DNA of 64,000 nt from VRUE01 sp963817905 (GCA_963817905.1 CAWFPS010000003.1:434001-498000), one strand, 5' to 3'. Shown: positions 1 through 8,290, counted from the stretch's first letter. Notes: generated from the sequence alone by a model not told the origin. Translations and numbers: made by a program.

Positions 1-273
1 GGTCCCGACATCGCGATCGCGATGCCCTGCGGCTGGAAGGTCGAGGCCTCGCGCGCCCAGGCGCTCGCCTACTGGGACCAGATCGAGACGCTCGGCGCGC
101 GCCAGGTGTTCGCCGTCGACGCCGCCTCGACCTTCTCCCGGCCCGGCCCGCGCCTGATCGACGGGGTCGAGCTGCTCGGCCACCTGCTCCACCCCGACCT
201 GGTCGACTCGCCGGGCAACATCGGCTTCGCCGAGGTGCGGGCGCCGACGGTCTGGCGCGGCGCCGGCGGCTGA
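1..273 (+). CDS. ABC transporter substrate-binding protein, BtuF-like (3' part only)
   Basis: This is the last 90 codons of a gene that begins before the window. The reading frame is open from base 1. The visible protein has the ending typical of TroA/BtuF-like periplasmic-binding proteins: a turn reading MPCGW, a stretch VFAVDAASTFSRPGPRLIDG, then an amphipathic helix ending LLGHLLHPDLV. Known family members capture cobalamin or iron-siderophores outside the cell for an ABC importer. The neighbouring importer genes would lie left of the window, so the ligand cannot be inferred. The gene converges on the rhomboid gene, whose stop begins four bases after this stop. Confidence 0.7.
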   Translation, partial: GPDIAIAMPCGWKVEASRAQALAYWDQIETLGARQVFAVDAASTFSRPGPRLIDGVELLGHLLHPDLVDSPGNIGFAEVRAPTVWRGAGG

Positions 274-276
274 GCC

Positions 277-1103
277 TCAGGCGATAGCGAGGGCGCCCAG
301 CAGGGCGAAGACGCCGACGCCGGCCATCACCGCGAGCTCGGCGGCGACGTGGCGGTCGCCGAAGCATCCCCCGGTCGCCCGCGATCACCGCGCCGCCGCA
401 GACCAGCCCGGCGGCGAGGCCACCGAGGTGGCCGCCGAGGCTGATGTGGGAGGCGCCGACGCTGAGCACCAGGTTGAGGACCAGGATGAATCCGATCGAG
501 GAGGCGACGGCGTCGAAACCGCGGCCGCGGGCGATCACGAAGGTGGCGCCGAAGATGCCGAAGATCGCCCCCGAGGCGCCGATCGTGAGCGCGTCCGGGC
601 TGAGCAGCAGGGCGCCGAAGGCGCCGCCCAGCAGCGCCGCGGCATAGATCGCCGAGGAAGCGCGGCGTGCCGACCGAGGGCTCGAGAATCCGGCCGAGGA
701 AGAAGAGGGCGAACATGTTGAAGCCGACGTGGATCAGGCCGGCGTGCAGGAAGCCGCTCGTGACCAGCCGGTACCACTCGCCTTCGTTGACCAGGGGCCC
801 AAAGAGCCCGTAGTCGAAGACCAACGAGCTGCCGCGGATTTCGTAGAACCCACCGCCGCCGCTGGCGATCTCGGCGAGGAACACGGCGGCGTTGATCGCG
901 ATCAGGATGAAGGTCGCCGGCGCCCGCGAGAAAAGCGACTCCTCGCCCACCCCCCGCACCACCTTGGTCCGCTGGCTGGCGCACTCGGGACAGCGCATCC
1001 CGACCGGGGTCGGGGTCATGCAATCGGGGCAGATCGGCCGCCCGCAGGAAGAGCAGGAGACGGCCGTCTCGCGATTGGGGTGCCGGTAACAAGTCTCAGC
1101 CAC
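277..1103 (-). CDS. Rhomboid family intramembrane serine protease (two frameshifts)
   Basis: The protein starts with a cysteine/histidine-rich B-box-like zinc segment (CYRHPNRETAVSCSSCGRP, then CPDC and CPEC). It continues into six to seven membrane helices. Conserved rhomboid features are visible: HAGLIHVGFNMFALFFLG (the HxxxN helix) and IGASGAIFG carrying the catalytic GxSG serine. The frame breaks near position 652, where one extra C in a GCG/CGC string separates RFL from AIYAAALLGG, and again near 370 in a run of C. Joining frames gives a last helix ending LLGALAIA and a stop at 277. Both breaks look like sequencing errors because coding quality is unchanged on either side. The substrate is unknown. 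Confidence 0.8.
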
Positions 1104-1132
1104 GGGGACCAGCAGCCTACAATCGCGGCGCG

Positions 1133-1543
1133 ATGGACGCCCCCAGCCCAGCCCGCCTCTACGCCACCGCGGGCGGCGCCGCGCTCGTCGTCTTCGGCAT
1201 CGTCGGCTTCTTCTACAGCGCCTCCTTCGGCTCGCCGGGGGCGGTCGATGAGATCTTCGGGGCCTTCGCCACCAACGGCTGGGACAACGTCGCGCACATC
1301 CTCACCGGCGTGCTCGGCCTCCTCGCCGCCGACTACGCCTCGCGCCGCTACTCGCTCTGGCTCGGCAGCTTCTACGTCGTGCTTGGCTTCTGGGGGTTCG
1401 CGCTCGGCAGCGGCGAGGCGGTCCTCGGCTTCCTCCCGGTCAATACCGGCGACAACGTGCTCCACCTGGCGCTCGGCGCCCTCGGCCTGCTCGCCGCCCG
1501 CGCCACCCCGGTCGCGAAGAAGCGCTCGCCCGCTACGGCTTGA
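1133..1543 (+). CDS. DUF4383 small membrane protein
   Basis: A 136-residue protein with four hydrophobic helices and little loop sequence. The pattern (YATAGGAALVVFGIVGFFY, then a GWDNVAHILTGVLGL helix, later GDNVLHLALGALGLLAA) matches the actinobacterial DUF4383 family of unknown function. The two HxL-containing helices are internal repeats of each other, which is typical of the family. The ATG start is 29 bases from the divergent rhomboid start, so both probably share a promoter region. Its 3' end overlaps the opposite-strand gene ending at 1533 by 11 bases. Confidence 0.75.
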   Translation: MDAPSPARLYATAGGAALVVFGIVGFFYSASFGSPGAVDEIFGAFATNGWDNVAHILTGVLGLLAADYASRRYSLWLGSFYVVLGFWGFALGSGEAVLGFLPVNTGDNVLHLALGALGLLAARATPVAKKRSPATA

Positions 1544-1871
1544 TCCGCGTCGCCAGCGAGCGCAGGCCGCCTTTGGCCTGCTGGCGGCCGCGGCGGCGCA
1601 GCTCCAAGACCACCAGGGCACCGGCCGCGGCGCCGCCGGCGCCGACGGCGACGACGGGGCGCACCCAGTTGCGCGGGTCGCGCAGGGCTCGCAGCTCGCT
1701 CTCGGAAAGCTCCTCGGCCCACTGCGAGAGCTCCTCGGCGGCGGCCTGGGTAACCGCCGCCAGGGTGTCCTCGACTCGCCCGGAGAGCCGCTCGGGGGGC
1801 TCGATCGGGCGCAACGCGTCGGAGAGCAGGTGCTCGACGTCCCAGTTGCCGGCCAGGCGGCTCTCACTCAT
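1533..1871 (-). CDS. Small membrane protein, possible partner of the ECF sigma factor
   Basis: A protein of about 112 residues with an acidic, helical N-terminal part (about 75 residues). One membrane helix follows (VRPVVAVGAGGAAAGALVVL) and then a basic tail. I prefer the ATG at 1871 to the GTG at 1877: it overlaps the sigma-factor stop (ATGAGTGA), so the two genes are translationally coupled. Position and topology are those of an anti-sigma factor, but the zinc-binding HxxxCxxC motif of classical ZAS anti-sigma factors is missing. The regulatory role is inference. Confidence 0.6.
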   Translation of the reverse strand: MSESRLAGNWDVEHLLSDALRPIEPPERLSGRVEDTLAAVTQAAAEELSQWAEELSESELRALRDPRNWVRPVVAVGAGGAAAGALVVLELRRRGRQQAKGGLRSLATRIKP

Positions 1872-2424
1872 CGGCACCCATCTCCTCCTGCAGCTGCTTG
1901 ATCGCGCGATGGATCAGGACCTTGGTGGCGCCGTCGCTGCGCCCCAGCGCGCGGGCGATCTCGCGGTTGTCCATGCCGAGCGCGAAGCGCATGATCAGCG
2001 CGTCGCGGCGGTCGTCGGGCAGGTGCTCCAGGTGCTCCATCACCTGGCGCAGCTCCTCGCGCCCCTCGGCGATCGCCTCGGTGCCGTGCTTGGCGGCGAT
2101 CGGGTCCGCCGTCTCCAGTGAGGTCTGCGGCCGGCGCGAGCGGTCGCGGTAGTAGTTGGAGGCGAGGTTGTGGGCGATGCGGATCAGCCAGGGGCGCAAC
2201 GGCCGCCCGTCGGACTCGCGCCGGGCGCGGTCGAAGTGGCGGTATGCCTGCAGGAAGGCCTGCTCGGTGAGGTCCTCGGCGTCGTGCGGGTTGCCGACCC
2301 GGTAGTAGGCGTAGGAGTAGACGTCGCGCAGGTGGGCCCGGTAGAGGTCCTCGAAGGCGCGATCGAGCTCCGCCTTGGCAGCCGGATCGAGGCTCGCCGG
2401 CTCGACGTTTTCTCTCTCGGGCAC
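1864..2424 (-). CDS. ECF-type RNA polymerase sigma factor
   Basis: A 186-residue sigma-70 family protein with only regions 2 and 4. Region 2 spans roughly residues 25-95 (DVYSYAYYRVGNPHDAEDLT, FLQAYRHF, WLIRIAHN). Region 4 spans about residues 130-182, with a helix-turn-helix reading ALGMDNREIARALGRSDGAT. It would direct RNA polymerase to a small regulon, and the membrane protein encoded immediately downstream may control its activity. The gene starts 29 bases before palindrome P1a, so it may have its own promoter there rather than being co-transcribed with plsC-gpsA. Confidence 0.85.
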   Translation of the reverse strand: MPERENVEPASLDPAAKAELDRAFEDLYRAHLRDVYSYAYYRVGNPHDAEDLTEQAFLQAYRHFDRARRESDGRPLRPWLIRIAHNLASNYYRDRSRRPQTSLETADPIAAKHGTEAIAEGREELRQVMEHLEHLPDDRRDALIMRFALGMDNREIARALGRSDGATKVLIHRAIKQLQEEMGADE

Positions 2425-2452
2425 GTCGCAAGCCTAGACCTCCGATCGCATA

Positions 2453-2507
2453 GACCTTCCGGTGCGCTTTATGCGGTCTATGACCAGCAAAGGCGCACCG
2501 GAAGGTC
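2453..2507. repeat. Palindromic element P1, copy a
   Basis: Inverted repeat with 15-bp perfect arms (GACCTTCCGGTGCGC and its complement) around a 25-base centre. The centre holds a second small stem, GGTC-TAT-GACC. It overlaps the TGA stop of the plsC-gpsA gene (2506-2508). The same arms recur at 27606 and 41024, each beginning right after a TGA. In the sense of the upstream gene it would fold as a strong post-stop hairpin. Confidence 0.85.
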
Positions 2508-4170
2508 ATGCGGCCTTCCTGGCGCGCTCGACCCGGCGCAGCCCGGCGACCCAGGACTCGGCGTCGATCTCGCCGCGGATCAGGGCGGCGAGGCCGGATA
2601 GCGCCTCGGCGTCGCCGCCGGCCGCCGCGGTCGCCGCCGCCAGCAGCGGCACCGCGTCGAGGCCCTCCGATGCCTGCCCGATCTTTGCCGGGATCTCGGC
2701 GGCAGGGGTACCGCGGCCGAGCAGCTCGCCGGCCCGCCGGTTGCGCCCAGACGGGGCCATCACCGTCGCCGTCAGGTCGCCGACACCGGCCAGGCCAGAG
2801 AAGGTGCTGAGCTCGGCGCCGCGGCCGATCGCGTGCTCGATGCACTCGCGCCAGACCTGAGCGGCGGCGATCCCGGCGGCGTTGAGGCCGTGCGGCTCGG
2901 CGGCGGCGGCGGCCAGCGCGGCGGCGTTCTTCGCCGCGCCGGCCATCTCGACCCCGGCCACGTCGCGGGAGCGCTCGCAGACGAGGCCAGCCCGGTCGAA
3001 GACTGCGCCGAGCTGGTCGCGCAGGTCGCGGTCGGCGGAGCCGAGCACCAGCGCCGCGGAGCCGGAGACCGCCTCGCGAGCGTGGGCCGGGCCGCCCAGG
3101 CAGGCGATCGAGCGGGCGCGCACCCGCTCGCCGACGTACTCGGCGGGAAGCTGGCCCAGCGGCGCGATCAGGCCCTTGGTCAGCAGCAGCATCGCCGAGC
3201 GCGAGCCGATCTTGTCGGCGATCGCTCCGACCGCCTGGGGCAGGGAGCCGGAGGGGATCGCCAGGCAGACGAGGTCGAGGCCGGCCAGCTCCACCTCGGA
3301 GGCCTGGCGCACCCGCACCGAGTCGGGTAGCCGCACACCCTCCAGGTAGCGGCGGTTCTCGCCCGCCTCCTCGATCTCTGCCGCGTGGGCGGCGCTGCGG
3401 GTGGCGAGCTGGACCTCGAGGCCGCCGCGGGCGAGCAGGACGGCGACTGCGGTGCCCCAGCTTCCCGCGCCGATCACGGCGGCGCGGCGCATCGGCGGCA
3501 GGCCGCCGAGGTCCTCCCACTGCAGCTCGACGTTGGGCCAGATCCGCGCCGTGACGGTCGTGGCGAGGCCGCGGGAGGGGTCTGCGGCTTGCGGAAAGGT
3601 CATTGCTCTGCCGAGCCGCACCTTGACCCTGCGGGGACGGATGCGCCAGCCGCGGCGAACGTGTTCGGTGCCGAGCACGGCGGCCGGGATGACCGGGGCC
3701 CCCGTTTGCAGCGCCAGGCGACCGACACCGCGCCTGGGCTCAGCCAGGGAACCGCTGCGGATACGAGTGCCCTCGGGAAAGATGCAGACGGCGCCGCCGC
3801 GTTCGACCAACTGCCGCGCCGTCTCCACCGAGTCCTCGTCGGACTCGCCGCGGCGGACCGGGAAGGCGCCGAGGCGGGAGAGGATCCAACCCTGCCAGCG
3901 GCGCTCGAAGAGCTCGACCTTGGCGACGTAGTTCATCGGCCGCCGCCAGGGCAGGGCGCCGCCGATCGCGAAGGGGTCGAGGAAGCTGCGGTGGTTGGAG
4001 GCGACGATCAGGCCGCCCCTGAGCCGGGCGTGCTCGCGGCCTGTCCTGGCGTAGCGGAAGTACGTCAGGAAGAAGGGGGTCATGAAGATCCTCGCGAGGA
4101 TGTAGAGGATCGGGTTTACGCCGTGGCGGCGGGTGTACCGGTGGTACGACTGGAGGCGGGCGGAGTCCAT
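2506..4170 (-). CDS. gpsA: Bifunctional 1-acylglycerol-3-phosphate acyltransferase / glycerol-3-phosphate dehydrogenase fusion (PlsC-GpsA)
   Basis: One 554-residue open frame carries two enzymes. Residues about 1-225 are a PlsC acyltransferase: SNHRSFLDPF supplies the HX4D catalytic motif and FPEGTR the substrate-binding block. Residues about 230-554 are NAD(P)-dependent glycerol-3-phosphate dehydrogenase: Rossmann motif VIGAGSWGTA, the GAAKNAAALAA lysine helix and FSGLAGVGDLTAT. GpsA makes sn-glycerol-3-phosphate from dihydroxyacetone phosphate, and PlsC adds the second acyl chain on the way to phosphatidic acid. The two steps are not consecutive because PlsB/PlsY acts between them. Coding quality is continuous through the junction (about residues 222-230). 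A lost stop codon from a frameshift cannot be excluded, but nothing in the sequence suggests one. Confidence 0.85.
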   Translation of the reverse strand: MDSARLQSYHRYTRRHGVNPILYILARIFMTPFFLTYFRYARTGREHARLRGGLIVASNHRSFLDPFAIGGALPWRRPMNYVAKVELFERRWQGWILSRLGAFPVRRGESDEDSVETARQLVERGGAVCIFPEGTRIRSGSLAEPRRGVGRLALQTGAPVIPAAVLGTEHVRRGWRIRPRRVKVRLGRAMTFPQAADPSRGLATTVTARIWPNVELQWEDLGGLPPMRRAAVIGAGSWGTAVAVLLARGGLEVQLATRSAAHAAEIEEAGENRRYLEGVRLPDSVRVRQASEVELAGLDLVCLAIPSGSLPQAVGAIADKIGSRSAMLLLTKGLIAPLGQLPAEYVGERVRARSIACLGGPAHAREAVSGSAALVLGSADRDLRDQLGAVFDRAGLVCERSRDVAGVEMAGAAKNAAALAAAAAEPHGLNAAGIAAAQVWRECIEHAIGRGAELSTFSGLAGVGDLTATVMAPSGRNRRAGELLGRGTPAAEIPAKIGQASEGLDAVPLLAAATAAAGGDAEALSGLAALIRGEIDAESWVAGLRRVERARKAA

Positions 4171-4260
4171 CCAGTAGCGCTACACGGAGGAAGGGTCATG
4201 GTTACCTCAGGTAGCAAGGGTTGGGCACCCCACCTCTCTCAACATCCCTTCGGGGTGGGG

Positions 4261-4370
4261 CGGGTGTGTGGCACCACTCCCGGCTCAACTTTTTCGGTGG
4301 AGCGTCCGGAGCCTTTCGAGGTTGAACTGACGAAAAAGTACAAGCCGCCGGGAGCGGCGCCCCACACCCG
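4261..4370. repeat. Palindromic element P2, copy a (diverged)
   Basis: About 110 bp directly abutting the TAA stop (4371-4373) of the dehydrogenase gene. It has the P2 internal blocks CAACTTTTTCGGTGGA on the left and CGAAAAAGTACAAG on the right. The outer 22-base arms pair with three imperfections. Read on the minus (transcribed) strand, two of these become G-U wobble pairs, which favours RNA over DNA as the structured form. Confidence 0.75.
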
Positions 4371-5387
4371 TTACCAGGCCCGCTCGATCAGCTTTTCCAG
4401 GTCCAACCGCGTCGGCGGATCCGAGGCGAACGACAGCTCGGGGCGCATCAGCATGGCGTCGATTGCCGCTGAGAGCTTGGTCTTGTCGGCGCCTTGCTCG
4501 CCCAGGCCGGGTGAGTTGCCGCCTAGTTCCAGTAGGCGGGATTCGATGTTTTCGGGGGATGTCCCGATGGCCGCTGCCAGTGGTTCGAGGCCGTCGGGGG
4601 CCCGGGGGACCATGAAGCTCATCGCCCGGGGGAGGATTGCTGCGTTGGTGGGGGCGTGGGTGCCTCCGCAGACCCTTACGAGGGTTTGGCAGATGACGTG
4701 GTGGAGGGCGAACATGGCGGAGTCGATCGCGTAGCCGCAGAGGATCGAGCCCTCTGCCAGGGCGGCGCGGTTGCGATCGGTGGGGTCTTCGTCGAGGGCG
4801 GTGGCGATCAGCTCGGCGCCGCGCAGCGCGGTCATCTTGGAGACCGGGTTGGCGAAAGGGGTGTAGAGGGAGTCGGCGCCGTGGGCGAGGGCGTTCATCG
4901 AGCTGGCGCGCAGCTCCGGCTCGGGGGCGCTGGTCATCGCGTCGGGGTCGGCGATCACCAGGGCCGGGCGGATCGTCGCCCGCACCCGGCCCTCGGCTCC
5001 GGCGGGCAGGCGGTGGATGCCGGTCATCTCCGCTCCCGACATCGTGGTCGGGATCGCGGCGACCCGGGCGCCGCTCACCGAGGCGGTCGCCTTCGCCGTG
5101 TCGATCGCCCGGCCGCCGCCCAGGGCGACGAGGTTGGGGGCGCGAACCGAGTCGAGCAGGGCAGCTGAGGACTCCGGAACGGCGGTGGCGGGGTCGGCCG
5201 GCGTCAGCTCGTGCACGGCGCTCGCAGCCGCGGCAAGCTCCTCGGCACCGTCGCGGTGGCGCCGGGTCGTGATCAGCTCGAACGGCTCCATGCCGTGCTC
5301 GGCCAGCAACGCTGGCGCCGCCGCGATGCCGCCGCCGCGCAGGACGACGGTGCGGCCGGCGTCGCGCCAGACGAAGCTGCCGCTCAC
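4371..5387 (-). CDS. Iron-containing alcohol dehydrogenase, maleylacetate reductase-like
   Basis: A 338-residue group III (iron-containing) dehydrogenase fold. The NAD-binding loop reads VALGGGRAIDTAKA, followed by IPTTMSGAEMTGI, which matches the PTTxxGSEMT block of maleylacetate reductases. The metal-site region follows (MNALAHGADSLY and ALHHVICQTLV). Maleylacetate reductase converts maleylacetate to 3-oxoadipate at the end of hydroquinone and hydroxyquinol degradation. Its start overlaps the stop of a ring-cleaving dioxygenase gene by four bases (ATGA), which supports that pathway. Other iron-ADH activities remain possible from sequence alone. Confidence 0.75.
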   Translation of the reverse strand: MSGSFVWRDAGRTVVLRGGGIAAAPALLAEHGMEPFELITTRRHRDGAEELAAAASAVHELTPADPATAVPESSAALLDSVRAPNLVALGGGRAIDTAKATASVSGARVAAIPTTMSGAEMTGIHRLPAGAEGRVRATIRPALVIADPDAMTSAPEPELRASSMNALAHGADSLYTPFANPVSKMTALRGAELIATALDEDPTDRNRAALAEGSILCGYAIDSAMFALHHVICQTLVRVCGGTHAPTNAAILPRAMSFMVPRAPDGLEPLAAAIGTSPENIESRLLELGGNSPGLGEQGADKTKLSAAIDAMLMRPELSFASDPPTRLDLEKLIERAW

Positions 5388-6304
5388 CCGGCCGGGGCGG
5401 TGCGCGGGTTGACGACCGGGCGCAGGTTCGGTTCGACCTCTGCCCGCAGGTGCTCGTAGTCGGGCGGCAGCGAGAGCTTCTCGCCGAGGTGCTCGAGCGG
5501 CTCGTCGACGGTGAAGCCGGGCCCAAGCGTGGCGATCTCAAAGAGGACGCCGCTCGGCTCACGGAAGTAGATCGAGCGGAAGTAGAAGCGGTCGATCACG
5601 GGCGTCGGCTGCGCACCGCCCGCTATCGCGCGATCGCGCCACTCCTCGTGCTCGTCGAGGCTCGAGGCCCAGGCGACGTGGTGGACGCTGCCGGCGCCCT
5701 GGCGCGAGCGCTCTTCGGGCGGGGTTTCGTAGACGTAGAGCCCGCCGCGGCTCGAGCCGCGCGCCTCCCAGGTGTCTTCCCCCTCGGAGGCGAACTCAAG
5801 CGACTCGAGCAGGCCGCGACTGGCGTCGGGGTCGGCACTGTAGGCGCAGACCGCGTGGAAACCGCGCAGCGCCAGCTCGGCCGGGACCTCGGGATGGTCG
5901 GCGACCAGCGGCTCGTCGGCGACCTCGACCACGGCGAGCTCGTGGGCAAGGCCCTCCGGGTCGGCGAAGCGCAACCCGCCCCCGGCCCGCTCGGACTCGA
6001 TGTCGTTGGCGCCGAGGCGCCCCTCCCAGAAATCGAGCGCCGCGTGCGAGGCGACCCGCCAGACGATCCGGTGCACGTCGCCGGCACCGGCGCGGCCCGG
6101 CGGCACGCCGGGGAACTCGAAGAAGGTCAGGTCCGAGCCGGCGCTGCCCTTCTCGTCGGCGAAGAAGAGGTGGTAGACGGTGGGGTTGTCCTGGTTGACC
6201 GTCTTCTTCACCAGGCGCAGTCCCATCACCCCCGCGTAGAAATCGACGTTGCTCTGGGCGTCGGCCGTAATCGCGGTGATGTGGTGGATTCCCTCGAGCT
6301 TCAC
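5384..6304 (-). CDS. VOC-family ring-cleaving dioxygenase (hydroquinone dioxygenase/PcpA/MhqO type)
   Basis: About 306 residues from a GTG start at 6304 (VKLEGIHHITAITADAQSNV). It contains two pairs of glyoxalase/VOC modules. The opening GIHHITAIT and VDFYAGVMGLRLVKKTVNQD is characteristic of the PcpA/LinE/MhqO group. Putative metal ligands are the His of GIHH, the His of SVHHVAWA and the Glu of VLFEIATLGPGF. These Fe(II) enzymes open hydroquinone rings next to a hydroxyl group. Four-base overlap with the maleylacetate reductase-like gene makes a two-gene catabolic operon comparable to linE-linF and pcpA-pcpE. Substrate specificity is inferred. Confidence 0.8.
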   Translation of the reverse strand: MKLEGIHHITAITADAQSNVDFYAGVMGLRLVKKTVNQDNPTVYHLFFADEKGSAGSDLTFFEFPGVPPGRAGAGDVHRIVWRVASHAALDFWEGRLGANDIESERAGGGLRFADPEGLAHELAVVEVADEPLVADHPEVPAELALRGFHAVCAYSADPDASRGLLESLEFASEGEDTWEARGSSRGGLYVYETPPEERSRQGAGSVHHVAWASSLDEHEEWRDRAIAGGAQPTPVIDRFYFRSIYFREPSGVLFEIATLGPGFTVDEPLEHLGEKLSLPPDYEHLRAEVEPNLRPVVNPRTAPAG

Positions 6305-6328
6305 TGCTCCACGTATACCATCCCACCG

Positions 6329-7708
6329 ATGAGCCGCGGGCGACGACGTTTGGTGAAGGTCCTGGTCGTGCTTGGCTCGCTGCTCGCCTTCCTCAGCGTT
6401 TTCGCGATCTGGACCGAGCGCCAGGCGCTCGACACCGGCGAGTGGGTCAACACCAGTGGCCGCCTTATCCAGAACTCGACGATCCGCGAAGCCGTCAGCA
6501 ATTACCTCGTCGACCAGCTTTACGAAAACGTCGACGTCGAAAAGGAACTGAGCGAAAAGCTTCCCGGCGACACCAAGGACCTGGCCGGTCCGATCTCCGG
6601 CGGCCTGCGCCAAGTCGCCGGCTCGGGCGCCGACAAGGTGCTGGAAAGCTCGACGGCCCAGGAACTCTGGAAGAACGCCAACAAAACGACCCACGAACAG
6701 CTGCTGGAAGTCCTGGAAGAAAAGGAAGGAACGCTCTCAACCGAAGAAGGCAAGGTCAGCCTCAACCTCGGCAGCCTGATCACCAACCTCGCCGACCAGA
6801 TCGGGATCGGCGCCAACCTGGCGGAAAAGCTGCCCGAAGACGCTGGCCAGGTGACGATCCTGCGCTCCGACCAGCTGAGGACCGCCCAGGACATTGTCGT
6901 CGCGATCAAGGGCCTGGCGCTGGTGCTCTCGCTGCTCACCTTCCTCTGCTTCGGGCTCGCCATCTACCTCTCCCGCGATAGCCGCTGGGTAACCGTGCTC
7001 TACTGCGGCGTCGGCCTCGTCGCGGCCGGTTTCGCCGTGATCGTCTTCCGCGAGATCACCGGCGGCATCGTCGTCGGCCAGCTCGTCGACGAAGAGAGCG
7101 TCAAGCCGGCGGCGGAAGCAGCCTGGTCGATCGGCACCTCGCTGATGACCAGCATCGCCACCACGGCGATAGTGATCGGCGTGCTCTTCGGGATCGCCGG
7201 CTGGCTCGCCTCGCCGACCGGCTCGGCCCGCTCGACCCGGCGCGCGATCGCACCGGCCCTTCGCGACTACCCCGCCTACGTCTACGCCGGCCTGGCGATC
7301 GTGGTCGGCATCTACTTCCTCTCCGCCCCGACCCAGAACCTGCGCTCCTTTCTCACCACCCTGGCGATCGCCGGCCTGGCCGCCTTCGGCATCCACGAGC
7401 TGCGCAAACAGAGCACCGAGGAATTCCCCGACGCCGACTACGGCGCCTTCTTCGGCCGCACCAAGGACCGCGTCAGCGCCGCCGTCAAAGACGCCAACCT
7501 GGGAGAGCGAGCCTCCAAACTCCGCCTCCCCGAGAAGCACAAGCCGGCCGGCGGCGAGAGCAAGGCCCCGACCGCAACCCTCCCCGCCGACGCCGAGGAC
7601 ACCCGCCTCGCCCGCCTCGAACGCCTCGCCACCCTGCACGAAAAAGGCATCCTCAGCGACGAGGAGCTGGCGGCCGAGAAGGCGCGCGTGCTGGGTGGCA
7701 CGGCCTAA
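6329..7708 (+). CDS. Integral membrane protein with C-terminal SHOCT domain
   Basis: A 459-residue protein starting at ATG 6329 (MSRGRRRLVKVLVVLGSLLA). Its first helix (about residues 9-30) leads to an extracytoplasmic domain of about 170 residues rich in charged helices (LYENVDVEKELSEKLPGD). Four further membrane helices lie between about residues 190 and 350. The end is a short SHOCT-like helical pair (RLARLERLATLHEKGILSDEEL). Function is unknown. The start lies 25 bases from the divergent dioxygenase start, so the two share an upstream region. Confidence 0.75.
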   Translation: MSRGRRRLVKVLVVLGSLLAFLSVFAIWTERQALDTGEWVNTSGRLIQNSTIREAVSNYLVDQLYENVDVEKELSEKLPGDTKDLAGPISGGLRQVAGSGADKVLESSTAQELWKNANKTTHEQLLEVLEEKEGTLSTEEGKVSLNLGSLITNLADQIGIGANLAEKLPEDAGQVTILRSDQLRTAQDIVVAIKGLALVLSLLTFLCFGLAIYLSRDSRWVTVLYCGVGLVAAGFAVIVFREITGGIVVGQLVDEESVKPAAEAAWSIGTSLMTSIATTAIVIGVLFGIAGWLASPTGSARSTRRAIAPALRDYPAYVYAGLAIVVGIYFLSAPTQNLRSFLTTLAIAGLAAFGIHELRKQSTEEFPDADYGAFFGRTKDRVSAAVKDANLGERASKLRLPEKHKPAGGESKAPTATLPADAEDTRLARLERLATLHEKGILSDEELAAEKARVLGGTA

Positions 7709-7717
7709 AGAACCGAG

Positions 7718-7790
7718 AGCCCGCCTCCGGACTCGAACCGGAAACATCTTCCTTACAAGGGAAGTGCTCTACCAATTGAGCTAGGCGGGC
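7718..7790 (-). tRNA. tRNA-Thr (anticodon TGT)
   Basis: 73 bases on the minus strand fold as a cloverleaf. The acceptor arms are GCCCGCC and GGCGGGC with discriminator T. The D arm is GCTCAATTGGTAGAGC. The anticodon stem/loop is TTCCC-TTGTAA-GGAA (anticodon TGT, reading ACA). The T arm contains GGTTCGAGTCC. No CCA is encoded. The 5' end overlaps the last ten bases of the endonuclease gene. Confidence 0.95.
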
Positions 7791-8257
7791 AGCTTGTAGT
7801 CCTTTGCCCAGCGTACGCGCTTGTCTTGCCGATTGCGCGGAGGATTCACGCGTAGATACATCGCTCTGTTTGGGACCTCGTCCGCAGAGATAACGTAGAC
7901 GGAATCATTTTGCGGGCAATAGACGATGAAGAGATCTATCTGCCCGGCGTAGCTCTGCCAACGGGAGCCCCGGGTGTTCGATTGGATGCTCTGGGTGCTG
8001 CATTGGATAACGCCTTCGCGAAGACGACCCGTCTTGCACTGCGCTCTGAGAAATTGACCGTCGCAGTCGAGGACCAGGTCATAGCGCTGGTTGACACCAA
8101 ACGGCAGCAGAACCCGATAGCCCCGCTTGACGAGCTCCGCGAGAATGGCAGCCTCTGCCCGATGCCCAACATCGACCGGATGGGAGGTGAGAGTCGGCTC
8201 GGGCAATACACGACGCATTTCAGCAGGGTAGTTCTTGTTGCAGACAGAACATTTCAT
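7781..8257 (-). CDS. PD-(D/E)XK endonuclease, group I intron-associated type
   Basis: A 158-residue protein with an N-terminal Cys pair (CSVCNKNY). A nuclease core follows: GHRAEAAILAELVKRGYRVLLP, then QRYDLVLDCDGQFLRAQCKTG, giving the D...(D/Q)xK catalytic signature. This matches the family named for PD-(D/E)XK enzymes encoded in group I introns. No intron or split gene is visible here. The coding region has clearly lower GC and a different codon use from its neighbours, and its stop lies inside the tRNA-Thr gene. Both suggest horizontal arrival next to a tRNA. A restriction-like or homing role is inference. Confidence 0.75.
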   Translation of the reverse strand: MKCSVCNKNYPAEMRRVLPEPTLTSHPVDVGHRAEAAILAELVKRGYRVLLPFGVNQRYDLVLDCDGQFLRAQCKTGRLREGVIQCSTQSIQSNTRGSRWQSYAGQIDLFIVYCPQNDSVYVISADEVPNRAMYLRVNPPRNRQDKRVRWAKDYKLPA

Positions 8258-8290
8258 TCGACGCGGTGCTGTCTATGACATCGTGGTCCA

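Noticed and set aside
729..1901. A plus-strand open frame spanning the DUF4383 gene and its neighbours
   Set aside because: It runs across genes on both strands, has low-complexity composition and no start signal; it is a GC-driven shadow.
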